Made by a program: the position numbers and the translations under genes. Shown here piece after piece: positions 9,320 through 19,487 of a stretch of DNA of 64,000 nt. Every line of letters begins with the position of its first letter. The first letter of the stretch is position 1. Under the pieces are notes generated by a model. The model saw only the letters and a list, made by a program, of their open reading frames with translations, ran no database searches and was not told where the DNA came from. The stretch comes from Candidatus Albibeggiatoa sp. nov. NOAA (GTDB lineage: Bacteria > Pseudomonadota > Gammaproteobacteria > Beggiatoales > Beggiatoaceae): positions 124,001-188,000 of the forward strand of contig JAOXRS010000212.1 in NCBI GenBank assembly GCA_025800385.1. Direction: 5' to 3'.

Positions 9320-10855
9320 CTAATCAATATTTTTTTCTAACAAGTTTTGTGATAACCACATTATTTTACGAGCTGTAATCAACTGCTTAGAATCATAAGT
9401 TGCATAAGCCAGTAGTTCATACGCGCCCTCAATTAATTGTGTAGAAATTAAGCCATCTCCAAATAATGCATCTTGAGCACCAAATAAGAACAAATTTAAC
9501 TCATGCTCAAATAAATTAGGTTCAGGTGCATCAGCATTATAAGGCACTGATATGACACTATCAGGACGTTGCCAAACGCTAAATAAATGGGTACGTTGCC
9601 CTTGTGCGGTTATTGGAAAATTAAACCGAAAAAACACATTCCCACTGTAGCCTTGTAATTGGCTTGATGCTAAATATACCACAAATCTGTCGTAATAATG
9701 ATACACATTTGAAGATTTTGAGTCATAAGTCAATTGTGGCGCATCAGCAGAATGTATTATTTTTGCGACAACGGGTAAGCGTGCTTTACCAAATCCCGTA
9801 TTCAAATCATAACCCAGCTCACTTAAATCTAAACTAGCATTCAATAATTTGGCCAAGATTTCAGGCGCAGAAGCTTCAATTTGTTCAGCTTTTAGCAAAG
9901 CAAGCAAACCTGCAGTGATTGCCGTCGCAGCCGATGTCCCTACAGTAAAGTTGGTGTATTGCTGTCCCGCTTGGGTTGTCCATAAATCTGTCCCCGGTGC
10001 CAACAAATCGAGACCATCACCATAATTGCTTTTAAATAGTGGTTCATTATTTTCGTCATGCGCACCAATACCTAGCACCCACGGCAAACTTGCTGGAAAA
10101 CTGACTTTTTCATTGCCTTCATTGCCAGTTGCAGCCACTAAGATTTTTCCGACACTTTTCGCATATTGCAGGGCTTGCTCAACCCAAGGCACAGATTCTG
10201 GCAAAACGAGGCTCATGGAAATAATATCAGCATCGGTTGCCGTCGCAGCTAAAATCGCCGCTGCCAAATCTGCTGAGGAAAAACTGCTCTGCCCGAACCC
10301 ATCAGCATCTTGGGTATTTAATTTATAAGGAATCAGTTTTGCCTTGGGTGCAATCCCGCAAATCCCAATTTGATTACCGCAATTGGCTACCATTAGGCCT
10401 GCCATTTGTGTACCGTGCCCTAATGTGTCATACGGCAATGCATCATCATCGCCAAAGTCATAGCCTTGTTCAAATAGAATATTACCAGCGAGGTCTGGTT
10501 GATTAGGATCGATGCCACTGTCTAACATTGCAATTGTAACATTTTCTCCCTGAGTAATTGACCACATTTCAGGTACACCCATCGCATTTAAATGCCATTG
10601 CTCAGGATAATATGTGTCATCAGGAGTCGTTGTTACATCTGCTGCAAAATGACCACGTACATCTTTATAGACATGATTACGTTGTCGAGTGGCTCTAGCC
10701 TCAGATTTTGGAATGTCCAGTACTACCCAATCGAGTGGTGCTAAATCTTGAATTACATACTGCTGCCAACCTGAAGGTAGTGGCTCGCTCGCGGGATGCA
10801 ATACTGTTTCAGCATGAAGCGAACAAGAGATAAATAAGAGAAACCAATAACGCAT
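9320..10855 (-). CDS. Secreted S8 (subtilisin-like) serine protease
   Basis: 511 residues with a short signal peptide (1-15, ending LHA). The catalytic triad is complete: Asp112 in IAMLDSGID, His148 in GHGTQMAGL and Ser308 in GTSAATA, with the oxyanion Asn near 244 (ATGNEG). Residues 30-85 look like a short prosegment. The 150 residues after the catalytic domain are beta-rich and hydrophobic at intervals, without a recognised family or membrane anchor. It probably cleaves secreted or surface proteins; its position upstream of the large surface protein makes processing of that protein a reasonable but untested idea. Confidence 0.92.
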   Translation of the reverse strand: MRYWFLLFISCSLHAETVLHPASEPLPSGWQQYVIQDLAPLDWVVLDIPKSEARATRQRNHVYKDVRGHFAADVTTTPDDTYYPEQWHLNAMGVPEMWSITQGENVTIAMLDSGIDPNQPDLAGNILFEQGYDFGDDDALPYDTLGHGTQMAGLMVANCGNQIGICGIAPKAKLIPYKLNTQDADGFGQSSFSSADLAAAILAATATDADIISMSLVLPESVPWVEQALQYAKSVGKILVAATGNEGNEKVSFPASLPWVLGIGAHDENNEPLFKSNYGDGLDLLAPGTDLWTTQAGQQYTNFTVGTSAATAITAGLLALLKAEQIEASAPEILAKLLNASLDLSELGYDLNTGFGKARLPVVAKIIHSADAPQLTYDSKSSNVYHYYDRFVVYLASSQLQGYSGNVFFRFNFPITAQGQRTHLFSVWQRPDSVISVPYNADAPEPNLFEHELNLFLFGAQDALFGDGLISTQLIEGAYELLAYATYDSKQLITARKIMWLSQNLLEKNID

Positions 10856-11145
10856 GGTATTTGACCTATTTTAAAGAATAATTGTTTTTCATCATCTTGA
10901 GTAAGGTTATAGACAACAATCATATTTCTCTTAATTGTCGTGCTTTATTTGATGGATGGTTATAAAAAGTACAGGTTAGCCAACATCACAAGATTTTCAG
11001 TTTAAAAATACCTTGTCTAAACTTGTAATTCTTCCATGACAAAAAGCACATTTCATTTTAATATAAGATGCTTAATGCAATGCAACAACAACGCAGGGAT
11101 CATACGACTGTTCCTGTCTTATATCAGCACTGAAAGGATTGAAAG

Positions 11146-12333
11146 TTGAAAGACGAATTCCAACGCATACAACGTTTACCGCCTTATGTTTTTAATATTG
11201 TTGGAGAGTTAAGACAAGAAGCGCGAGCCAGAGGCGAAGACATTATTGATTTTAGCATGGGTAATCCAGATCAACCCACGCCTGACCATATTGTTAACAA
11301 GCTTGTGGAAGCCGCCAGTCGTAAGGACACACATCGTTATTCTGCCTCCAGAGGTATTCCGCGTTTGCGTCGAGCGATGGCCAACTGGTATGCCAACCGT
11401 TATAACGTCGAATTAGACTATGACAAAGAAGTAATTGTCACCATTGGTTCAAAAGAAGGGCTTGCTCATTTAGCTTTGGCAACTGTAGGGCCGGGAGACT
11501 CTGTGCTTGTGCCTAATCCTGCGTATCCAATTCACCCTTATGGATTCGTGATTGCGGGTGCGGATATTCGTCATGTGCCGTTAGTACCAGGGATCGACTT
11601 TTTTGAAGAGCTAGAAAAAGCCATTACCTCCTCTTGGCCACGTCCAAAAATGTTGGTGCTTAATTTTCCTGGAAACCCAACAACCCAATGTGTGGATTTA
11701 GAGTTTTTTGAAAAAGTAGTGAAAATTGCCCGTGAGCATCAAGTCTGGGTGATTCATGATTTAGCTTATGCTGACATTGTATTTGATGGCTATAAAGCCC
11801 CATCTATTTTAGAAGTAGATGGCGCGAAAGAAATTGCAGTTGAATCTTTCTCATTATCAAAAAGCTACAATATGCCGGGGTGGCGGGTTGGCTTTATGTG
11901 TGGTAACCCAACTTTGATTGCGGCTTTAGCACGTATTAAGTCTTATCTTGATTATGGTATGTTCACCCCAATTCAAGTTGCAGCAATTACTGCGTTAGAA
12001 GAGTCACAAGAATGTGTGCAACAAATTTGTGACATGTATAAAGAACGCCGTGATGTATTGTGTGATGGCTTAAATGCTGCGGGCTGGAAAGTAGAAAAAC
12101 CTAAAGCGACGATGTTTGTATGGGCGAAAATTCCAGAGCCTTATCAACATTTAGGTTCGTTAGAATTTTCTAAAAAATTACTGGCTGAAGCGAAAGTTGC
12201 AGTTTCTCCTGGTATTGGTTTCGGTAATCATGGTGACGATCACGTGCGGATTGCCTTGATTGAAAACCCTCATCGTACTCGCCAAGCCATTCGTGGCATT
12301 AAAGATATGTTTAGAAAAGACGGTTTGCTATAG
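11146..12333 (+). CDS. alaC: Alanine transaminase AlaC (PLP-dependent, class I/II)
   Basis: 395 residues, matching AlaC/YfdZ length. The N-terminus ([11 protein letters not shown]....L....[13 protein letters not shown]) is characteristic of this subgroup, which makes alanine from pyruvate using glutamate. PLP-binding Lys239 sits in [12 protein letters not shown], and the substrate-binding Arg lies in HVRIAL near the C-terminus. The start is a TTG at 11146 preceded by AAAGGA; the next ATG is deep inside the conserved N-terminus, so TTG is preferred. A 9-bp inverted repeat (12351-12359 with 12372-12380, two G-U pairs) without a T-run separates it from the cytochrome gene. Confidence 0.93.
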   Translation: MKDEFQRIQRLPPYVFNIVGELRQEARARGEDIIDFSMGNPDQPTPDHIVNKLVEAASRKDTHRYSASRGIPRLRRAMANWYANRYNVELDYDKEVIVTIGSKEGLAHLALATVGPGDSVLVPNPAYPIHPYGFVIAGADIRHVPLVPGIDFFEELEKAITSSWPRPKMLVLNFPGNPTTQCVDLEFFEKVVKIAREHQVWVIHDLAYADIVFDGYKAPSILEVDGAKEIAVESFSLSKSYNMPGWRVGFMCGNPTLIAALARIKSYLDYGMFTPIQVAAITALEESQECVQQICDMYKERRDVLCDGLNAAGWKVEKPKATMFVWAKIPEPYQHLGSLEFSKKLLAEAKVAVSPGIGFGNHGDDHVRIALIENPHRTRQAIRGIKDMFRKDGLL

Positions 12334-12416
12334 TTATTAAACATATTATGGGGGATTGCTTTCATAACGAGGCAGTCCTCTGATGTCTACAGACACTTAC
12401 CAATGGAGTTACCAAA

Positions 12417-12737
12417 ATGCGTTGGTTATTTTTAATTAGTTTATGCCTCACATCAGCCGTGTATGCAGAAGAAGCTATTGACATATCAGAAGGCCAGCAA
12501 TTACATGATAAGGCCTGTTTGTCGTGTCATGATTCTATGACCAATGGCAAACCAGAACAAATTTACACTCGTGAAGACCGAGTTGACAGCAGTATCGAAG
12601 ACTTAGCAGGACTGAAAAGTCGGGTTCGCGCTTGTGCCATCAATACAGGAGCACAATGGTTTGATGATGAAGTGGCTCAAGTTGTAGACTATTTAAATAA
12701 CACTTATTACAAATTTGGTTTAGAAGAATCAGAATGA
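12417..12737 (+). CDS. Small periplasmic c-type cytochrome
   Basis: 106 residues with a signal peptide (1-17, ending VYA) and one haem-attachment motif C34-L-S-C-H38. The rest ([17 protein letters not shown]..., WFDDEV..VVDYLN) is a compact single-haem domain, presumably an electron carrier in the periplasm. No Met follows the haem motif except the one immediately after it, so the sixth haem ligand is not evident; His/other or five-coordinate haem is possible. Its stop overlaps the start of dtd (ATGA), so the two are translationally coupled. Confidence 0.85.
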   Translation: MRWLFLISLCLTSAVYAEEAIDISEGQQLHDKACLSCHDSMTNGKPEQIYTREDRVDSSIEDLAGLKSRVRACAINTGAQWFDDEVAQVVDYLNNTYYKFGLEESE

Positions 12738-13177
12738 TCGCTTTATTGCAGCGTGTGACTCAAGCACAAGTTGAAGTTGATAATCAAATCGTTGGACAGA
12801 TCAAACAAGGGTTGATGGTGTTGCTCGGTGTTGAAAAAGCCGATACACAACAGCAAGCTGACCGTTTATTACAACGAGTACTGACTTATCGAGTGTTTAG
12901 TGATGCGCAAGATAAAATGAATCTCAGCCTCAAAGATATTCAAGGTGGGTTGTTGCTCGTGCCACAGTTCACCTTGCCCGCAGATACCCGAAAAGGTACA
13001 CGCCCCAGTTTTACCCCTGCCGCACCGCCTGAACAAGGTTTAGACTTATTTAATTATTTTTGCGACCAAGCTAAACAACAGCATTCCATTGTTGAAACAG
13101 GTCAATTCGGTGCAGATATGCAGGTCAGTTTAACTAATGATGGGCCCGTCACATTCTGGTTACAAGTTACTGCCTAA
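12734..13177 (+). CDS. dtd: D-aminoacyl-tRNA deacylase
   Basis: 147 residues, the normal size. Dtd hydrolyses D-amino acids (and Gly from tRNA-Ala) off mischarged tRNAs. The N-terminus [11 protein letters not shown] is typical. The two family motifs that build the active site at the dimer interface appear as VPQFTL (about residue 78, usually SQFTL) and NDGPVTFWL (about 137, usually NDGPVT). The SQ to PQ change replaces a residue that is normally Ser next to the catalytic Thr; Thr itself is kept. The gene overlaps the cytochrome gene by 4 nt. Confidence 0.93.
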   Translation: MIALLQRVTQAQVEVDNQIVGQIKQGLMVLLGVEKADTQQQADRLLQRVLTYRVFSDAQDKMNLSLKDIQGGLLLVPQFTLPADTRKGTRPSFTPAAPPEQGLDLFNYFCDQAKQQHSIVETGQFGADMQVSLTNDGPVTFWLQVTA

Positions 13178-13246
13178 TTATTCCTTCAGACTGAAAAATT
13201 GGGTGAACTGGTAATCAGTCATAACTTCATAGAATTAGAACGTCTT

Positions 13247-14590
13247 ATGTCAAATCAAAATATTATTGAACGCGATTTATCCGTCTTATGGCATCCTTGC
13301 ACCCAAATGAAGGATCACGAAAATCTACCCTTGATTCCTATCAAACGTGGTGAAGGGGTTTGGTTAGAAGATTTTGAAGGCAATAAATATTTAGATGCAG
13401 TCAGCTCTTGGTGGGTTAATTTATTTGGTCATGCTAATCCACGTATCAATGCGGCAGTGGTCGATCAATTAAATAAATTAGAACATGTTTTATTAGCAGG
13501 TTTTACCCATGAAACCGTGATTGAACTATCAGAACGTCTGATTAACATGACTCCCGAAAAACTAACCCGTTGCTTTTACGCAGACAATGGCTCAGCAGGG
13601 ATTGAAGTGGCGTTAAAAATGAGCTTTCACTATTGGCTCAATAAAGGTAAAAAGAAAAAAAATAAATTTGTCGCATTACAAGATAGTTATCACGGCGAAA
13701 CCTTAGGTGCATTAGCAGTTGGTGACGTGGCTTTGTATAAAGAGACTTACGAGCCTTTATTAATTGATGTAATTACCGCGCCTTCGCCCAGTGGTTGTTA
13801 TGCTGAAGAAGGCGAATCCTACCGAGATTATGCAATCCGCCAATTCCAAGCCATGGAAAAAATCCTCGAAGAACAGCATGAGGAAATTGCAGCCGTCATT
13901 GTTGAACCTTTATTGCAATGCGCCACAGGAATGAAAATGTATGATCCCGTGTATTTAAAATTATTGCGTGAAGCATGTGACAAATACGATGTGCATTTAA
14001 TTGCGGATGAAATTGCTGCAGGCTTTGGCCGTACGGGGACAATGTTCGCATGTGAGCAAGCAGGGATTACCGCAGACTTTTTATGCTTATCTAAAGGCTT
14101 AACAGGTGGCTATTTACCATTATGTGCCGTTTTAACTACAGACGATATTTATCAAGCCTTCTATGATGATTATGAAACCTTGCGCGCATTTCTCCATTCC
14201 CATAGTTACACGGGCAACCCATTAGCATGTCGTACTGCATTGGCTACATTAGATATTTTTGAACAAGACAATGTGATTGAGGAAAATAAAAAGCTCAGCA
14301 AAGCCATGTATGATGCCACTCAACCGCTAAAAGATCATCCGCATGTAGGCGAAGTACGGCAAACGGGCATGGTCGTGGCGATTGAAATGATGCAAAATCA
14401 AAAAACGCCATTTCCTTGGCAAGAAAGACGTGGTTTAAGTGTGTATCAGCATGGTTTGAGTCAAGGTGCTTTGTTACGTCCATTGGGCAATGTGGTTTAC
14501 TTCATGCCACCTTATGTGATTACCGAAGAACAAATTCATTGGTTAGCAAAAGTGGCTGCAGAAGGTATTGATATTGCCACCAGCCGATAA
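13247..14590 (+). CDS. bioA: Adenosylmethionine-8-amino-7-oxononanoate aminotransferase BioA
   Basis: BioA makes 7,8-diaminopelargonate, the antepenultimate step of biotin synthesis, with S-adenosylmethionine as amino donor. Typical features are LWHPCTQMKDHE at the N-terminus, SSWWVN, YHGETLGAL, the DE.AAGFGRTG block and PLP Lys283 in LSKGLTGGYLPL. Length from ATG 13247 is 447 residues. An in-frame TTG at 13199 would add 16 residues with no conserved content, so the ATG is preferred although neither has a strong ribosome-binding site. The other bio genes are not nearby. Confidence 0.95.
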   Translation: MSNQNIIERDLSVLWHPCTQMKDHENLPLIPIKRGEGVWLEDFEGNKYLDAVSSWWVNLFGHANPRINAAVVDQLNKLEHVLLAGFTHETVIELSERLINMTPEKLTRCFYADNGSAGIEVALKMSFHYWLNKGKKKKNKFVALQDSYHGETLGALAVGDVALYKETYEPLLIDVITAPSPSGCYAEEGESYRDYAIRQFQAMEKILEEQHEEIAAVIVEPLLQCATGMKMYDPVYLKLLREACDKYDVHLIADEIAAGFGRTGTMFACEQAGITADFLCLSKGLTGGYLPLCAVLTTDDIYQAFYDDYETLRAFLHSHSYTGNPLACRTALATLDIFEQDNVIEENKKLSKAMYDATQPLKDHPHVGEVRQTGMVVAIEMMQNQKTPFPWQERRGLSVYQHGLSQGALLRPLGNVVYFMPPYVITEEQIHWLAKVAAEGIDIATSR

Positions 14591-14654
14591 TTTCAATTGA
14601 AAAGCCATTTTTATTCTCAGCGAGAAAATTAAAACCCAATTATTTTATGGTTGA

Positions 14655-14685
14655 ACCCAAGTTATTTAGTGCAGATGACTTGGGT
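14655..14685. repeat. Perfect 8-bp inverted repeat after bioA
   Basis: ACCCAAGT (14655-14662) and ACTTGGGT (14678-14685) form a perfect stem with a 15-nt loop, about 70 nt after the bioA stop. Neither side is followed by a T-run, so a terminator function is uncertain. Confidence 0.4.
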
Positions 14686-14788
14686 ATGAGGAAAAATAGA
14701 AATAAATCATACACATTGCATTCACCTCTTAAAATGACTACTATAACAATCCGTTTTTTATTGCCATGTATCCCAACCCATCACGCTT

Positions 14789-15082
14789 ATGCTTTTAGAA
14801 TTTATTGAGTGGTTTATCACAGTATGGCTGGTTTTAGTATTTATTAAGCTCGTTTTAGTTTATGGACAGGCTTCAGATATTGCGAAAGGCTACGCAGAAG
14901 TGTTTGAATTACAATATGATTCTAAAGTTTTATTCGATGTTCTATTATCCATTCCCGTTATTTTATTATTCACCGCACCGATTTTATTTATCACAGAAAC
15001 TTGGCGATTTTTCTTTTTATATTCTCAAGAAGAAATTTTCGACTGGTTAGAAGAAATTAAAAACAATATGCCAGAAGAATGA
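14789..15082 (+). CDS. Small membrane protein, two predicted transmembrane helices
   Basis: 97 residues. Two hydrophobic stretches (about 10-27 and 47-72) flank a short polar segment with Gly-Tyr and charged residues; the C-terminus is acidic (LEEIKNNMPEE). No family recognised. The coding character is good (third positions AT-rich as in neighbours, no competing long ORF on the other strand). There is no clear ribosome-binding site before ATG 14789. Confidence 0.55.
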   Translation: MLLEFIEWFITVWLVLVFIKLVLVYGQASDIAKGYAEVFELQYDSKVLFDVLLSIPVILLFTAPILFITETWRFFFLYSQEEIFDWLEEIKNNMPEE

Positions 15083-15141
15083 ATCATTATGCTTGAATAG
15101 GCTCTATACTTTCAGTATCTCAAGGTATGGAATAATCTATT

Positions 15142-17250
15142 ATGTTCAAGCTTCGTTATTCGTTTAACATACAATATATTCTACCTATTCTTTTTTGTCA
15201 GTTCGCCTTCCATTATTCTGTCCATGCTGCCATACAAGCTGCAAATATCAACAACATTGCAGACACAAAAATTATTCTAAGTAATGCGAGTGATTCAGAG
15301 TGTCGTATTGAGTTCGTCGATTTAAATGGGACATTAATTAATAACAGTGTCAGTTATGCCAGTGGTGAGGGTGCACAGTGTGATAGTGCTATCGATTACT
15401 TAGATGCTGTACTTTATAACCAACCTAACGAAACAAAACCCGATTTCTTTTGCTTTAAAACACCTGCCAACACGTATGGTTGGGGACGGCATGATTGTAA
15501 TGAGATATTAGAAGTTTATTATGAAGACTCGGGGTCAGTCATTACGATCCCAGAACATGACATACCTGAATTTGAGCCTTTACCTACCTTGCAAGTTGCC
15601 GTTGGTGAAGAGGTGTTATTTCATGTCAAAGCAATTTCATCAGGTGGTTATCAGATTGTTTATAACACGCAAAATGCACCAACACGACGTAGATTTAATC
15701 AATACTCAGGACAATTTTCTTGGGTTGCAGGGTATAAGGGGCAGTTTGATTTTGAAATTGTTGCCCAAGAACAATACTCATCGACCAACCAAAAAGCGGT
15801 ATTGCCTGTCACAATTATCGTCAATGATTTTACATTAGCTAGCTTTGGGATTGATCCTACACAATTAGATACTTTTACTGCAACAGACATTGCTGCATTA
15901 ACGCCAGAGTCAATGGTTGCCTTTCGTGGGAATGATATTAAGAGTATACCTGCAACAGCATTTTCTGGTTTGAGTGCTGAGCAGTTGGAGGAAATGACAA
16001 CACACGCCTTAAAAGCCATCTCTTCCGACCAATTCAATTATATTCCTATCAGTAGTTTTTCTGGCTTAAAGTCCACTAATTTAGCTGGGTTTAATACGAA
16101 TGTGATTCAACATTTCACCTTGGCACATTTGCAGGCAATTAACTCTATCCATTTTCAAAATTTGGCTGATGCAAATCTCACAAAGATGTTAACTAATTTG
16201 TCTACCAATTTAGTAAATACCGATCTGCTAGATGAGCTGTTACCTGATACATGGAAAATCAATGGACGAACAGGTGAAATTTACCATCCCAAAGGTACAC
16301 CTCTGAGTTTTCGGGGTTTAGATTTAAATATTCAACCGTCTGTTGCGCAGGGTAAATTAGCATACTACGATGAATTGCCTAGCTTTGATAGCAATATCAG
16401 TTTAGGCGGCTTGGGAAATATACCTACATTATTAGCCGAAATGAATCATACTTTACAACAGTTAGGCCTTTCTAATGTACAGTTTTTTCAAAGACCTGAT
16501 GGCTTATTAACAAGTTATGGTGCACTGAATTTGTCGATGTTACCCAATATTGATAGTTTTGCGCAGACTACCGAAAAAGAGCATATTGCAGTATCAGATA
16601 CTCAAGGTACAGTAAAATTTGTAACAGACAATCAACATTATTTTGAGTTTATACCCGCCCCTAAAAATACAGCAGCTTTATTGCAGGCTTTGGGTGAGGA
16701 TGGACAAACGACAATCGGTAAAAGTGGAGATACCATCTTATCTTATACACCGCTTACTACAACTCGAACATTACAAACTCAAGTACATCTGGTTGTAATA
16801 TTTGATGCATTTGTAACACCTGCCCCTGCAAATTTCTGTGCTGACCCAAGTTGTACCCAATTTAAAACGGGCATGTTTTTTAACCAAACCAATTTACGTG
16901 ATCTACGGGCAGACAGCCCATTACCAGAAATAGGGCGCATGGTTTATGCTGATGGTACATCACAACTGGTTTACCCTGCTATTGTTGCTCCCCATTTTTT
17001 TACTTCAGGTTTGCAGCAATTAAGCCTTATTAAGTCTGTTACCCCCCAAAATTCAGGTCGAGAATATCAAGTGACTTTCAATTCGGGCGACACACTAACG
17101 GTTTATCCTAGCTTTAACGTTAAAGTCACTAATTTAGCCAAAGGCCAACACGTTACGCCTAGCTTTTATTATAGCTTTTGGACAGAAACTTTAACTTATA
17201 CTGTCGCAGTGAAAAATCAATTATTTACACAAGAATTACAAGTGCAATAA
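15142..17250 (+). CDS. Secreted protein with Ig-like domain and Leu/Phe-rich repeats
   Basis: 702 residues with a signal peptide (1-30, cleavage near VHA). Residues 35-120 are Cys-containing beta sheet. Residues about 135-230 resemble a putative Ig-like (He_PIG/cadherin-like) domain: VGEEVLFHVKA, then SGQFSWVAGYKGQFDFEIVA. Residues 232-355 form short repeats of the kind I..[LF]...AI..L....F..[IL], for example FTATDIAALTPESMVAF and ITAL-like segments ending in GL; such helical repeats occur in large secreted proteobacterial and cyanobacterial proteins. The remaining 350 residues are beta-rich with no recognised family. Function unknown; probably extracellular. No partner genes are evident. Confidence 0.7.
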   Translation: MFKLRYSFNIQYILPILFCQFAFHYSVHAAIQAANINNIADTKIILSNASDSECRIEFVDLNGTLINNSVSYASGEGAQCDSAIDYLDAVLYNQPNETKPDFFCFKTPANTYGWGRHDCNEILEVYYEDSGSVITIPEHDIPEFEPLPTLQVAVGEEVLFHVKAISSGGYQIVYNTQNAPTRRRFNQYSGQFSWVAGYKGQFDFEIVAQEQYSSTNQKAVLPVTIIVNDFTLASFGIDPTQLDTFTATDIAALTPESMVAFRGNDIKSIPATAFSGLSAEQLEEMTTHALKAISSDQFNYIPISSFSGLKSTNLAGFNTNVIQHFTLAHLQAINSIHFQNLADANLTKMLTNLSTNLVNTDLLDELLPDTWKINGRTGEIYHPKGTPLSFRGLDLNIQPSVAQGKLAYYDELPSFDSNISLGGLGNIPTLLAEMNHTLQQLGLSNVQFFQRPDGLLTSYGALNLSMLPNIDSFAQTTEKEHIAVSDTQGTVKFVTDNQHYFEFIPAPKNTAALLQALGEDGQTTIGKSGDTILSYTPLTTTRTLQTQVHLVVIFDAFVTPAPANFCADPSCTQFKTGMFFNQTNLRDLRADSPLPEIGRMVYADGTSQLVYPAIVAPHFFTSGLQQLSLIKSVTPQNSGREYQVTFNSGDTLTVYPSFNVKVTNLAKGQHVTPSFYYSFWTETLTYTVAVKNQLFTQELQVQ

Positions 17251-17507
17251 ATAACATCAAGGAGTTTAAAGCTTTAGTTTTGACAATATGTATATCATAA
17301 ATAGCAGTTAGTTATTCAGTGTAGGAGTGCAATACTTGCCTGTAATGGAAATGATGTTATTTCTTAATGGATGACCAAATCATAATTTTAAGGGCAATTG
17401 ATATATTTTTACTCAAGCTCAAAGCTTTAAACACCTATTTCAATAAATACGTAGCATCAATAAGTACTTTTTATCAAGCTTGAGCGTTCCATGATTGGAG
17501 GTGCAGC

Positions 17508-18215
17508 ATGTTATTTATTCGTAGAAATTATGAACGCGGTCATACTCAAAATAGTTGGCTGAACAGTCATCATACTTTTTCCTTTGGAGAATATTATGAC
17601 CCCAAGTTTATGGGCGTTTCTCACTTAAAGGTGATTAATGATGATATCGTAGAAGCAGGCATGGGATTTCCCACCCATTCACACCAAAATATGGAAATCA
17701 TCAGTTACGTATTAGAAGGTGCACTGGAGCATAAAGACAGTATGGGCAATGTTTCTACGATTCATGAAGGTGAAGTACAATGTATGAGTGCTGGTACAGG
17801 CATCACCCATAGTGAGTATAATCCTTCTCAAACTAAGCTAGCCCGCTTTTTACAAGTATGGATCACACCGAATAAAAAGCAGCTGATGCCAAACTACCAG
17901 CAAAAAATGTATACATGCGAGCAAAAACAAGGCTGCTTATGCTTGATTGCTTCACCTGATGGTCAAGATGGTTCTATGTTAATCCATCAAAATGCCAAGC
18001 TGCTGAATGCCTTAATTGATGAAGGTGAATCAGTCAGCTATTCAATCGATACCAGAAGATTAGTGTATGCACATATTGCCACGGGGCAAATTCAAATCAA
18101 TAATATTGTCTTGAGTGAAGGTGATGGCGCGACCATCCGAGATGAATCTCAAATCACATTAATGGCAGAACAACAATCTGAAGTCTTGCTATTTGATTTA
18201 CAAGATAAACACTGA
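17508..18215 (+). CDS. Pirin-family bicupin protein (YhhW-like)
   Basis: 235 residues, the usual size of bacterial pirins such as E. coli YhhW, which have quercetin 2,3-dioxygenase activity in vitro. The N-terminal cupin has the metal-binding pattern: F.THSHQNMEIISYVLEG (His residues about 56-60 and Glu) and later GTGITHSEYN (His about 102, Glu 104). The C-terminal cupin lacks obvious metal ligands, as is normal. GGAGG lies 6 nt before ATG 17508. Physiological substrate unknown. It converges with the DUF3108 gene with only 10 nt between stops. Confidence 0.93.
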   Translation: MLFIRRNYERGHTQNSWLNSHHTFSFGEYYDPKFMGVSHLKVINDDIVEAGMGFPTHSHQNMEIISYVLEGALEHKDSMGNVSTIHEGEVQCMSAGTGITHSEYNPSQTKLARFLQVWITPNKKQLMPNYQQKMYTCEQKQGCLCLIASPDGQDGSMLIHQNAKLLNALIDEGESVSYSIDTRRLVYAHIATGQIQINNIVLSEGDGATIRDESQITLMAEQQSEVLLFDLQDKH

Positions 18216-18225
18216 GTCTGCTTAA

Positions 18226-18960
18226 TTACTGAGCATCATCAGAAGCGACAGACTTAGACTCTAAACCTTCAATGGAGATAAGCTCAAAACGCAAAACATC
18301 CCCTTTTTCATCGTGCTCCACTTTAATAGGCAAAAATTGAAATTGCGGAGCACACCACAATGTGGTTCGACGCTCTCCATTGGGTGAAATACGCTCGAAT
18401 TTAACCGCTTCAACATCACCTAATTGAGTTTGCAATATTTCATTGCCTGCCAACCTTGGGTCATATTGCTTGATTTTGCCGCTATCTGCAATTTTATAAG
18501 ACAAGGTGTAATTTTCTTGCTTTAACGCCTGCATTACCGCTAATTGATAAGACATTTTATCCAGCACATCCAATGTCAACGGGATTTCCCACGGCTCATC
18601 CTGCTTAATCCCAATTGCAATATTCTCATCCCAATGGAATAGAATAATTTGATGGCGTTCTTTTTTGCCACCTGTATGGTGATAATTATATTCTAAGGGC
18701 TGAATTTGCTGATTTGTCACCGTAAAACGGCTAGATTCCACAATTTTATCTTTACGAAATAATGAAAATAGGCCAGTGGTTTCACTTTCCGATCTGAACA
18801 TATATTCCTGATTATCCAGTAGTTCTAAACGTCTAACCCCTGTACCAATATGTAAACCTTTCGCATAAACATGATAGGTTGCGGTGAAAGGTGTTAAAAA
18901 TTCACTGGCGATGGTTGTTTGTGCACAAAACAATAAAACAAAGACTAAAAACATCCGCAT
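18226..18960 (-). CDS. DUF3108 periplasmic protein
   Basis: 244 residues from ATG 18960, which has TTGGAGAG 7 nt upstream; the upstream in-frame TTG at 18975 lies inside that site. The signal peptide is residues 1-18 (ending TIAS). The body matches the DUF3108 pattern: F.A.Y.V...G...G...R.L, ETTGLFSLFRKDKIVE, QP..Y.Y...G, and the final region LWCAPQFQFLPIKVEHDEKGDVLRFEL. DUF3108 proteins are periplasmic or outer-membrane associated and of unknown function. It is transcribed alone here. Confidence 0.88.
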   Translation of the reverse strand: MRMFLVFVLLFCAQTTIASEFLTPFTATYHVYAKGLHIGTGVRRLELLDNQEYMFRSESETTGLFSLFRKDKIVESSRFTVTNQQIQPLEYNYHHTGGKKERHQIILFHWDENIAIGIKQDEPWEIPLTLDVLDKMSYQLAVMQALKQENYTLSYKIADSGKIKQYDPRLAGNEILQTQLGDVEAVKFERISPNGERRTTLWCAPQFQFLPIKVEHDEKGDVLRFELISIEGLESKSVASDDAQ

Positions 18961-19166
18961 ATAATGGCTCTCCAACCACGCTAAACTTGCACTTTGTATC
19001 TAGGATGTGTTATACAAAAATAACGTAGCAGGTATATGATTAATGTGAATTTATATGAATACTGAGTTGCACTAACAATGTTGGCAACTAATTACTATTT
19101 TATATGAAAAAACACTAAAAATACCTCATAATGATATAAAAATATGTATTGTTAGGAGATATTTAA

Positions 19167-19484
19167 ATGCCTATTTATGAGTATGAGCATACACAATCCG
19201 TTTGTCAGCTTGGGCAACTATTTGAATTTAAACAATCGATCCATGATGAACCATTGACTGAATGCCCTGAATGCGGCGCACCTGTCAAAAAACGCATTTC
19301 TCTGATTGGTATCGCCACCCCGAAAACCAATACTGAAATCCGTGATATGGGTTTGACTAAATTGGTAAAACGCGATGATGGTGTCTATGAAAATGTGACG
19401 CGCCGTGACAATAATGAGTCTCGTTATATGGAATATGGTAAACCTGAAACCATGCCTAATTTAAGCAAGATTATTAGTGACTAA
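19167..19484 (+). CDS. FmdB-family zinc-ribbon-like protein with degenerate first knuckle
   Basis: 105 residues. The opening MPIYEYEH and [13 protein letters not shown] are hallmarks of the FmdB regulatory-protein family (putative zinc ribbon). Normally the first knuckle is C-x-x-C-G; here only Cys13 remains ([11 protein letters not shown]), while the second (C36PEC39) is intact, so tight zinc binding is doubtful. AGGAGATATTTAA precedes the start. The C-terminus ([20 protein letters not shown]) is basic and polar. Three nt separate it from the deacetylase gene, so the two form an operon. Confidence 0.85.
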   Translation: MPIYEYEHTQSVCQLGQLFEFKQSIHDEPLTECPECGAPVKKRISLIGIATPKTNTEIRDMGLTKLVKRDDGVYENVTRRDNNESRYMEYGKPETMPNLSKIISD

Positions 19485-19487
19485 CTC

